DNA from: an uncultured Parabacteroides sp.
GTDB lineage: Bacteria > Bacteroidota > Bacteroidia > Bacteroidales > Tannerellaceae
Length of the DNA stretch: 64,000 bases
Direction: 5' to 3'
Assembly (NCBI RefSeq): GCF_905196875.1
Contig: NZ_CAJJWO010000015.1
Span: forward strand, 21,668-85,667
The translations under genes and the position numbers were made by a program. Below are positions 31,125-38,683 of the stretch, one piece after another; position 1 is the first letter of the stretch; the number at the start of each line of letters is the position of its first letter. The notes beneath the pieces were generated by a model, which did not search any database, was not told where the DNA came from, and worked only from the letters and a program-made list of their open reading frames with translations.

Positions 31125-31233
31125 AGATAATTCTAGGATATGTTGTAAGAAAGCTTCTAATTCATCGGATAAACAGAATGCTTTTTGTACTTTCGCCGAG
31201 ACAAAAGTATTTAACTCTATAAATCTGTACATT

Positions 31234-32526
31234 ATGTCAATGCATGAAATAGAAAGTCTGGTGGAATGTTCTGTTATGACAGTGGCGAACGCCTCTCCTG
31301 TCCCTTCGCAGGCTCGAAGTATTTGTTTCAGCCTTTATGCACTTCAGAATCAATTTGATTGTGGATATACTGTTTTGCGTGTCAAAGATGAACTGGAAAA
31401 GCTTGGTTATCTCTATCTTTTGCCGCCGGAGCAATTACCCGAACCGGAGCGAAGTTCCGCCAGTATCGATTCATCTTCCGGTCGGTGTTGTGTTACCACA
31501 GGATCGGTGTTGTGGAAGAAACTACTGGATCAGGGTATCCTTCCGGAGTCAGCAAATACGGAGCTGAAAGAACTCTACCTGATGGAATTGGCAGAAATCA
31601 TTATCCCACTGGCGGCGAAGGCACTTGCCGAAGGAAATGACACCGCTGCCGATACATTGGGACTCTGGTATGCCCTTTTTCCCCTGCTGTGTATGGCGTC
31701 GGGATACGACGACGACGATCATCCCGAACAGGAGAGGATACAGGCGTTGCTCGAATTAATGGCTGTTCCCGAGGCTTTTAAAGCGGCAGAGGCGTTTTGC
31801 CGGGATATGGATTTCGATGACTTCGATGAGGATGAGATGTCTTTTCTTTCCGACTGGGGGACTCCATATAAAGAATGGAAGAAAAAGACGGATACTTCAT
31901 ACCCGGATTTTTGTAAACGTATGATCAACGAATCGATTGTAAAGGCTGATTTCGCAGAAGCAAATAAATATGCTTCTTACCTGAAAAACGGATCTGAATT
32001 TGACAGGGTTTTCTATCCTTGTGCGGTTGCTTTGAAGTATTACAAATGGGTGAGAGAAAGTGGAATAAAAGTTCCGCTTTTGAATGATATCCTCTCCTTG
32101 GATGAGGCGAAAGAGGGGCTTGAACAGCTGATAAACTTACCGATATCTCCTGATGAGTTGCTGGCTTGCCGAATGTGCCTGTTCTCGATTTTGTTTTTGC
32201 AAGGTGAATATGCAGCGGCAGTCAAATGGATGAATTGTACACATATCGATGCATTGACCAATATAAATCAAATCCCGGAAGAGAGTGAGAAGCAGATGGC
32301 GTATGCCCTCTTGGTTGTAAACTATTATAAGTTGCTGGATCATTCTATTCCCGATAGTTTCTCAGGAAAAGTGGAACTGATAAAACAGGAAGCACTGAAA
32401 GATATGGATATCCGTAAAACTCGCAAAGTACTCAGTGATGCAGTTTCTGCAATCCCGGAAAGTACCAAAGAATGGCAACAAGGCATTTCTTTTTGCGATC
32501 AGGTGATAGAAAAATACGATTTATAA
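31234..32526 (+). CDS. Unrecognised helical, acidic protein
   Basis: A 430-aa protein with no signal peptide or membrane segment that I can see. It is largely alpha-helical and acidic, with an Asp/Glu-rich stretch at about 185-210 (DMDFDDFDEDEM) and another at about 155 (YDDDDHPEQE). Repeated helix pairs (LAEIIIPLAAKALAEGNDTAADTLGLW; CLFSILFLQGEYAAAVKWMN) suggest a TPR-like solenoid. I do not recognise the family. It is flanked by an FtsX permease upstream and palindromic array B directly after its stop codon. An imperfect -7 box (TACTTTCG) lies near 31188. Confidence 0.7.
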   Translation: MSMHEIESLVECSVMTVANASPVPSQARSICFSLYALQNQFDCGYTVLRVKDELEKLGYLYLLPPEQLPEPERSSASIDSSSGRCCVTTGSVLWKKLLDQGILPESANTELKELYLMELAEIIIPLAAKALAEGNDTAADTLGLWYALFPLLCMASGYDDDDHPEQERIQALLELMAVPEAFKAAEAFCRDMDFDDFDEDEMSFLSDWGTPYKEWKKKTDTSYPDFCKRMINESIVKADFAEANKYASYLKNGSEFDRVFYPCAVALKYYKWVRESGIKVPLLNDILSLDEAKEGLEQLINLPISPDELLACRMCLFSILFLQGEYAAAVKWMNCTHIDALTNINQIPEESEKQMAYALLVVNYYKLLDHSIPDSFSGKVELIKQEALKDMDIRKTRKVLSDAVSAIPESTKEWQQGISFCDQVIEKYDL

Positions 32527-32648
32527 ATTAATCTGTTGCATCGTGCCTCGATGTAACGTTGCATCACCTATCGATGCAACGTTGCACTGCGTGTCGATGC
32601 AGCGTTGCATTACACCCCGATGCAGTGTTGCGTCGGGGTGTGACGCAA
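32526..32648. repeat. Palindromic tandem array B: four 23-bp units plus a half unit
   Basis: Units start at 32549, 32572, 32595 and 32618, an exact 23-bp period. The core of each is close to the palindrome GATGCAACGTTGCATC: GATGTAACGTTGCATC, GATGCAACGTTGCACT, GATGCAGCGTTGCATT, GATGCAGTGTTGCGTC. A degenerate half unit (GTTGCATCGTGCC, from 32535) precedes them in phase and touches the stop codon at 32524-32526. The last unit is wrapped in a 9-bp stem, ACACCCCGA/TCGGGGTGT, which could end transcription from either side. The array lies between convergent genes. Confidence 0.85.
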
Positions 32649-32653
32649 ATTCT

Positions 32654-35128
32654 TTACAAACTCTTCTGCGGATAGAGTGCCTCCCACCATTCCGGTTGCT
32701 CTTTCAGGTATTTGGCGAACCAGGCGTAGATAGTGTTGTTCCATTCTGCCCGTTTCTTATAATCGAATATCTGATGATTTTGTCCGTTTACCTGGATAAA
32801 GGCAGTTTCCTTGCCGAGTAATTTCAGGGCGGTAAACATCTGGATACTTTCTCCGACAGGCACATTCGTATCGACGGAACCGTGCAGGAACAGGATCGGG
32901 GTGTTGATCTTATCGGCATGGAACAACGGACTTTGTTCCACGTAGATATCCCGGGCATTCCAGGGGTAGCTGTTAGCCGTTGCCAGCGAACTGTATGAAT
33001 ATCCCCAGTAACCTTCTCCCCAATAACTTGTAATGTCACTAATACCGGCATGTGAGATAGCTGCGGCGAACAGGTCCGTTTTCGTTTGCAGGTACTGTGT
33101 CATAAATCCTCCGTAAGAGGCTCCGATACAACCGATCTTCTTGGCATCGACGAAGTTATGTTCTGCACAGAACTTCTTTGTACCTTCGATGATTTCGTCA
33201 CCAGTGCGTTTCCCCCAGGCATTGACGTGGCGTGCAGAGAACTCCTGTCCGAAACCGGTTGCCCCGCTGGGCTGGATGATGTAAACGATGTATCCTAAAG
33301 CAGCATATGCATGCGACGGATAACGGTTTTCCAACGAACGTTCTGTCGGGCTTGTACCGCCGTAATAGTTTACGATCAGCGGATATTTCTTTTTCGGGTC
33401 GAAATGAGGGGGCAGGTAATAACGTCCGTAGATGGTATCGCCGGCAGCAGCCTGGAAGTTCCAGTCGTGTACCTCGCCCAGTGTGACATCTTTCAATATA
33501 GTTTCCGACAGGTCTTTCAGGCAGACGGTCGTATTCTTTTTCAGATTTACAGAGTAGAGGCGTTGCGAGTTGGAAGCGCTTTCGCCGAAATAAACCAGTT
33601 CAGGAGCCGACTCAGCCAGGGTGAAATCAGAAAGGATCTCTTCTTTCAACGGAACCGGATTGATCTTTCCATTTGACGGATTGAGAACATACAGGCGGAC
33701 ACAATCTTTATCTTCGCCCTGGAGATAGATTTGCTTGTCGTTACTGTTCCAGGTGAAAGACTGGATGGACGGATCAAAGTCTTTGCTTACGGGAGATATT
33801 TCTTTGCTTTTCGGGTCGTAAATGAATAATTGCCCGTCGGCAGTATTGGAGGTTTGTCCCGGTGCAATCTTCAATCCGATACCGTTGAAGGCTTCTCCTG
33901 AGCCTTCGATTGCCAACAGTTTTCCGTCGGGAGAGAAACCGGCGCGACCGATAAAGGCGTCTTTCAGTAATGCCTCGGTTTGCATGGTCTGCAAATCCAT
34001 GCGGTAGAGTGTGTTGATGCTGAACGGACGCTGGGTCAGGGTGCGCTCACTGCTGCTGAAGAGGATATAACGGCCGTCTTTCGATATATCGTTGAGGAGG
34101 GTGGAGTTGTATCCATAGGTCAGGCGTTCGAACAGGCCGGTCGCTAGGTCGTACTTATGAAGGAAAGAACGGTTACGCCAGCCGGGTTGACGGTCGTCGG
34201 GGACTAGTATTTCTTCCATATCCTTGTCTTTCTTCGGCCCTTCTTCTGAAACGGTGAAGATCAGGTAGTCTTCGGTCGGGGCGAACACGAACCAGCCCTC
34301 GGGCAGGTTACGGGAAAGGATGGTTTCTGTCTGGGTGGCGGGATCGACCGTTACCAGTTCTTTACCTTCCATTCCTTCTCGGGTATAATACAGGCGGTTG
34401 CTTTTAGGCATCCAATTGTAGTCGTTATTATAGCTTTCGATTACGACCTGTCCGGTGGCCCTGTCGGTAACTTGCTGGTACGACTGAGTTTTACCGCCGG
34501 GGTGGGTGGTCTGGTAAGCGGTCAGCAAATATTTACCGTTGGGCGAAAGGCTTACCGAACGGAAACGGGTTCCGTCGAATACCTCGCTGATGGTGTATCG
34601 TTTTTCCGGGTTGGTAGTGGCTGTCACCACCGCTTCGTCTTCCGTGTTGAATGTGACTTTTAGTGACTCCGCTTTATCTTTTTCAGTTAGGCATTTGATG
34701 ATAACTTCATACCGATGGGGTTCGAGTGTCAATTTGATTTTTCCGTCATCAACTGTTTGCTTTTCATTATTTATATAAACTTCATAAGTCTCAGGACCTT
34801 TTATTTCTAAAATACCTTTTACATATCGGTCGCTGTTCAGATAAAAAGAGGAAAGTTCGACTTGCCAAGGATAAGAGGCTGGTATCTTTTTTTCGTAACT
34901 TTCGGTATTTAGTATTTGTGTGCTTTGACGAACATTATTGAAAGGTATAACTGTTTTCAATAACTCTTTTTCTGTATATCTTTTACTGTTAACGTCAAGG
35001 CTGTCATTCAGGAACGGCCTATTGACTTCATATGGTCCTGCATATCTGAAAGAATTGATCACCAATTCTTTAGCGTAAAGATTGCAGCATGTGCAGATAG
35101 TCGCTAGAAATAATATATTCTTTTTCAT
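32654..35128 (-). CDS. S9 family serine peptidase (prolyl oligopeptidase/DPP-like)
   Basis: An 824-aa exported protein (signal peptide with CTCCNLYAK near residue 15-20). The N-terminal 550 residues form a beta-propeller-like region with repeated Ser/Asp/Gly blades (YLLTAYQTTHPGG, GRYILFSSSERT). The C-terminal alpha/beta-hydrolase carries the triad: Ser in GASYGGF, Asp in HGSVDTNVP and His in GQNHQIF. It removes N-terminal peptides in the periplasm; Pro preference is a family inference. A promoter box TACCTTTG lies at 35159-35152 on the - strand. Converges with the unknown gene at 31234. Confidence 0.9.
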   Translation of the reverse strand: MKKNILFLATICTCCNLYAKELVINSFRYAGPYEVNRPFLNDSLDVNSKRYTEKELLKTVIPFNNVRQSTQILNTESYEKKIPASYPWQVELSSFYLNSDRYVKGILEIKGPETYEVYINNEKQTVDDGKIKLTLEPHRYEVIIKCLTEKDKAESLKVTFNTEDEAVVTATTNPEKRYTISEVFDGTRFRSVSLSPNGKYLLTAYQTTHPGGKTQSYQQVTDRATGQVVIESYNNDYNWMPKSNRLYYTREGMEGKELVTVDPATQTETILSRNLPEGWFVFAPTEDYLIFTVSEEGPKKDKDMEEILVPDDRQPGWRNRSFLHKYDLATGLFERLTYGYNSTLLNDISKDGRYILFSSSERTLTQRPFSINTLYRMDLQTMQTEALLKDAFIGRAGFSPDGKLLAIEGSGEAFNGIGLKIAPGQTSNTADGQLFIYDPKSKEISPVSKDFDPSIQSFTWNSNDKQIYLQGEDKDCVRLYVLNPSNGKINPVPLKEEILSDFTLAESAPELVYFGESASNSQRLYSVNLKKNTTVCLKDLSETILKDVTLGEVHDWNFQAAAGDTIYGRYYLPPHFDPKKKYPLIVNYYGGTSPTERSLENRYPSHAYAALGYIVYIIQPSGATGFGQEFSARHVNAWGKRTGDEIIEGTKKFCAEHNFVDAKKIGCIGASYGGFMTQYLQTKTDLFAAAISHAGISDITSYWGEGYWGYSYSSLATANSYPWNARDIYVEQSPLFHADKINTPILFLHGSVDTNVPVGESIQMFTALKLLGKETAFIQVNGQNHQIFDYKKRAEWNNTIYAWFAKYLKEQPEWWEALYPQKSL

Positions 35129-35151
35129 AATAAATTGAGTTTTATGAGAGA

Positions 35152-35159
35152 CAAAGGTA
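35152..35159 (-). promoter_or_regulatory. -7 element of the S9 peptidase gene
   Basis: TACCTTTG on the - strand, 24 bp before the ATG at 35128. A TTTG box (CAAA at 35186-35189) is 26 bp away, too far for a good -33. The remaining gap 35160-35433 holds only the HU promoter. Confidence 0.4.
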
Positions 35160-35347
35160 TTTATTTAAAATTACATGCTTACCTTCAAAGAAACGAAAAA
35201 GACTGTAATTGATTATAGTTTTTATGATATGCCGATTTTCAACCATCTTTGTTCTTTTACCCCAGATAAAATGTAACTGTTGAAATATTCAATATTTTGA
35301 ATGTTTTATACAAGGATGTTTGATGAATTTTAATGTTCTATATTTCA

Positions 35348-35355
35348 TATTTTTG
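35348..35355 (+). promoter_or_regulatory. -7 element of the HU gene
   Basis: TATTTTTG fits TAnnTTTG, followed by an AT-rich leader of about 70 nt before the ATG at 35434. A TTTG at 35319-35322 is 25 bp upstream. Confidence 0.45.
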
Positions 35356-35433
35356 CGGTGATATTTTAAAGTAGTATAAAGTGGCAAGTAAGAGATCGAG
35401 TTATTATTTTATTAATTTAAAAACAGCAAGAAA

Positions 35434-35712
35434 ATGGACAAGAAAAATTTTATTAATGCAGTTGCAAATGAATCGGGAGAAAATAAGGAGACTGTACGTA
35501 GAGTGGTAGATGCTTCATTAGCAATTATGACGCATGTCTTAAAGGCTAAAGATGAGGTGACTTTTGTAGGTTTTGGACGACTTTATACGATAGAGCAGAC
35601 TGCCCGTTTGGCTCGTAACCCACAGACTGGTACTCCGGTAATGATTACTCCCCGGACTTCAGCTCGTTTTAGACCCGGAAAGTTCTTATTGGACGATTTG
35701 AATAAAAAGTAA
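35434..35712 (+). CDS. HU family DNA-binding protein
   Basis: A 92-aa HU/IHF-type nucleoid protein of normal length. The dimerising helices (DKKNFINAVANESGENKETVRRVVDASLAIM) and the beta-arm (ARNPQTGTPVMITPRTSARFRPGK) are intact, with the Pro at the arm tip replaced by GTPV. It bends and compacts DNA. Transcribed alone, between the divergent S9 peptidase and the convergent AraC gene. Confidence 0.9.
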   Translation: MDKKNFINAVANESGENKETVRRVVDASLAIMTHVLKAKDEVTFVGFGRLYTIEQTARLARNPQTGTPVMITPRTSARFRPGKFLLDDLNKK

Positions 35713-35764
35713 CAACAGAGCATATTTTCGACATTGCAATGAAAGGTAGCAGAATTTATTTCAG

Positions 35765-36616
35765 TTACCTTTTACCGTTTTTTCTGATATCGCTGGGAGT
35801 TTCTCCGAATACATTTTTGCAATAGCGATTGAAATGCGATGCATCAGAGAATTCGAATTCTCTCATGATATCGGCAATACTTTTATCACTTGTCTTTAAG
35901 CTGTGTAATATGTGTTTGGATTTTTGTTTTATCATCCATTGATATGGACTCATTCCGAAATGAGCTTTGAATTTGCGGTTGAATGTGTTTACGTTTAATC
36001 CTGATAAGTCAACAAACTCTTTAACTCCTTTCATCTTTAGATAATTTTCCATGATGAATAATTCGAAATCATGGTTATATTTGATTATGGGTAGGAAGAA
36101 CTCAATGATATCCTCATGGGGATAATAAATTCTGAATAGCATTGCTAATTCTCTTTGTTTTGTTTCATATAGTTGAGGACAGTTTATTCCATCTTGGAGA
36201 TATTTCTTGATAGTATGTAGGAACTCTAATAAACGCGGTTTAATCTTAAGCTTTCCGAATTTCTCTTCAGTGTTAAGCCAACTCCCTCCGTGTTGTTTCA
36301 GTGAAACTGTGTCACAATAGTTATTGCCATCGTTACCAAATACAACGATAGCTGTTGTATTTTCTTTTGTTTCCCATGCACAGTGAGCAGAAATGGGTAA
36401 CAGACATATTTCTTTTGTACGAAAAGTGGTATTAGCGAGTTCATTACATGAAATTGTGACCTCCCCGCTTAAAACGAATATTAATGTATAGGCTTTTTCG
36501 CAGGTAAATCCAGTACGTGCGCCTTTTTTACTATCGATATATTTGAATTCCACTTTTTTAGAATGAGTGCATTGCTTGCATTCTATGTTTGTATCAAGAT
36601 AATTTTTACATTTCAT
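35765..36616 (-). CDS. AraC family transcriptional regulator with N-terminal Cys cluster
   Basis: A 283-aa regulator. The C-terminal 100 residues are an AraC-type double HTH (GVKEFVDLSGLNVNTFNRKF, FGMSPYQWMIKQK, SIADIMREFEFSDASHFNRYCK, FGETPSDIRK). The N-terminal half has a cupin-like sensor (TLIFVLSGEVTISCNELANTT). The first 20 residues hold Cys3, Cys13, Cys16 and His18 (CKNYLDTNIECKQCTH), which could bind a metal. The target genes are unknown; the sensor kinase next door is on the same strand, 124 bp upstream. Confidence 0.85.
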   Translation of the reverse strand: MKCKNYLDTNIECKQCTHSKKVEFKYIDSKKGARTGFTCEKAYTLIFVLSGEVTISCNELANTTFRTKEICLLPISAHCAWETKENTTAIVVFGNDGNNYCDTVSLKQHGGSWLNTEEKFGKLKIKPRLLEFLHTIKKYLQDGINCPQLYETKQRELAMLFRIYYPHEDIIEFFLPIIKYNHDFELFIMENYLKMKGVKEFVDLSGLNVNTFNRKFKAHFGMSPYQWMIKQKSKHILHSLKTSDKSIADIMREFEFSDASHFNRYCKNVFGETPSDIRKNGKR

Positions 36617-36739
36617 ACTCAGATTGATGTTAACTGTTTTATATTATGAAAATCTGAAATTATAAGGCCTTATGCTGAATAATAAACAATTCATAATTTA
36701 ATTAGGTTTAGTTGTTTTTTATTGGATGTGGTGAGTTAA

Positions 36740-38602
36740 TCAAACTATTTTAATGGTAAACCAGAATAAAGTTCCTGCCCCTTCTTCCGACTCCACCTTG
36801 ATTTCTCCACCGAGCTTTTCTACAATGGTCTTACAGATGGAAAGTCCTAATCCCGTACCTTGCTGAAAATTGTTCAGTTTGACGAAACGGCCAAATACCG
36901 ATCCTACCTTGTCCGCCGGAATGCCGCAGCCAGTATCTTGTACGTAGAAGCGTAGCATATGGCCTTCCCTCCGGTAACCGAAACGGATACTTCCCCGGGT
37001 GGTGAACTTCATGGCATTGTTTAATAGGTTGGTAATAACCTGGGTTAGGCGGTTACGCTCTGTATGGATGACGCATTGTGGCAAACGTTCTTCGAAAGAG
37101 ATCTGAACCTCCGGGTATTTGTTGCGGAGTTGGCAGCTTTGTTCTATTTCCGTTAATAAGCTGTTCAGGTCTACATCCGAATAGGTGAATTCGAGAGTTC
37201 CGGCCTCTATCTTGGAGAGGTCGAGTATGTCGTTGATAAGTTGAAGCAATAGTTGGTTGTTGTTTTCAATGATCCTTGCGAACTCCTGCCGCTCTTCCAA
37301 GGTATCTTCATTGGCCAGGAGGGTGGAGAAGCCTACGATGGCATTCAGTGGGGTACGTATCTCGTGGCTCATATTAGCCAGGAAAGCCGATTTGAGGCGG
37401 TTGGCTTCTTCCGCTTTTTCACGTTCGCGTATTTCTTGTTTCATCCGCCAGTAAAAGCGGAGTCTCATGACAAGGATGGCGACTACGGCACAGATCAGTG
37501 CTATTATACTGATTATAGCCAGCTTGTTACGATCGTAGAAACTGGGTGGACGTTGGTAGTAGACGGCGTTGCCCGGATAGAGGTGGCTGTCGGTATTGTG
37601 CATTTTCAGGTGCCGATAGTTCAGGTATGTATGTGCCGTTCCTCCTGTGTGCGGCTGGATATCATGGGCAGGAGTGCCTTCGAGTATTTTTTCTAAGGTA
37701 TGGATCGTTTCGTGACTGTAGTCCGATAGTGAGATGTAATGTCCTCCGGCAAAGTTACCGTCTTCCACCTGCTGGTCGGCAATGGTGAATACCGGGTAAT
37801 GGGAGAAGCCGTAGACGATCCGTTGTATATTGTCGTTCAGGTAGTTTCTTTGATCCTGGAGTTGTTTGGAGAACCAGGAGTAATACAGTATGCCGGTATC
37901 TTTGTTGTAGCGGGAGATCGTGTCGAGTAATTGTTCGGTGGAGATACGGGTCGTGGTGAGAAGATGTAGTTTCAGGAAAGGGTAATGATCGGCTATGGCC
38001 TGTTCCACTTCCTGTTGGGCGCACAGGCTGATATAACGATTGTCGGATATGAATGCTATATTTTTGATTTCGGGCTGTATACGCTGCATCAGTTCGAGTG
38101 TTTCTTTGATATAGAAGGTCTGGTATAGGGCTGTTACATTATAGCCTTTCATGATCCGGTAGGCAGGGACAAGCATTTCGGGGGATATGTTCCGTGAAAG
38201 GAGGTCCTCTATGCTGGCCGGCATTAGTTCACGTGAATAGCAGATCAGGACGGGAACATCTTTCCACTCGTTGTCGAATAAGGGACGACATACCACCCAT
38301 CCGGGATCACCCATAAAGACAACGACTTTGGGACGTTGGGGAAATTTCTTTAGTAAAGAGTTTCTTGTAATACCGGCTTCCTCTGTGTTTGCAATGGTCG
38401 GGACCATCAGCTCCTCCGTTTCGACTGCATATTGTGATCCCTTGAAATGCTCGTAAATGGCTTGATAGGCGCCGTTTGTCCAGGCTTCATCGAAGTTGAC
38501 AGAGTTGAGAACAAGAATGTATTCCTGCTTGCCTTGATCTTTCGCGCTTACTAGTGTGAAGAGGCTGAGTAAAAGGCTTAGTATTATGACTGTTTTTCGC
38601 AT
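36740..38602 (-). CDS. Sensor histidine kinase with an ABC-binding-protein-like sensor
   Basis: A 620-aa membrane kinase. After a signal peptide (ends VSAK), residues about 25-350 resemble the ABC_sub_bind-type periplasmic domain (EYILVLNSVNFDEAWTNG, PKVVVFMGDPGW, IKNIAFISDNRYISL). A transmembrane helix at about 360-380 is followed by HisKA (NMSHEIRTPLNAIVGF) and HATPase with N, G1 and G2 boxes (NLLNNAMKFT, DTGCGIP, GTGLGLSI). No receiver domain is fused, so an external response regulator is needed; none is adjacent. The neighbouring GH20 gene ends at 38684 and is separated by a strong terminator. Confidence 0.85.
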   Translation of the reverse strand: MRKTVIILSLLLSLFTLVSAKDQGKQEYILVLNSVNFDEAWTNGAYQAIYEHFKGSQYAVETEELMVPTIANTEEAGITRNSLLKKFPQRPKVVVFMGDPGWVVCRPLFDNEWKDVPVLICYSRELMPASIEDLLSRNISPEMLVPAYRIMKGYNVTALYQTFYIKETLELMQRIQPEIKNIAFISDNRYISLCAQQEVEQAIADHYPFLKLHLLTTTRISTEQLLDTISRYNKDTGILYYSWFSKQLQDQRNYLNDNIQRIVYGFSHYPVFTIADQQVEDGNFAGGHYISLSDYSHETIHTLEKILEGTPAHDIQPHTGGTAHTYLNYRHLKMHNTDSHLYPGNAVYYQRPPSFYDRNKLAIISIIALICAVVAILVMRLRFYWRMKQEIREREKAEEANRLKSAFLANMSHEIRTPLNAIVGFSTLLANEDTLEERQEFARIIENNNQLLLQLINDILDLSKIEAGTLEFTYSDVDLNSLLTEIEQSCQLRNKYPEVQISFEERLPQCVIHTERNRLTQVITNLLNNAMKFTTRGSIRFGYRREGHMLRFYVQDTGCGIPADKVGSVFGRFVKLNNFQQGTGLGLSICKTIVEKLGGEIKVESEEGAGTLFWFTIKIV

Positions 38603-38618
38603 AAAGCCTGTATAGATT

Positions 38619-38664
38619 AAAAAACCGGTTAAAGTCCTACGTCCGGAAGTAGGTCTTTAACCGG
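38619..38664 (-). terminator. Strong intrinsic terminator after the GH20 gene
   Basis: On the - strand CCGGTTAAAG and CCTAC (38664-38649) pair with GTAGG and CTTTAACCGG (38640-38625) with one mismatch and an 8-nt loop, then TTTTTT. It separates the hexosaminidase gene from the kinase gene. Confidence 0.9.
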
Positions 38665-38683
38665 CTCTTTCTTTTTGTGTACC

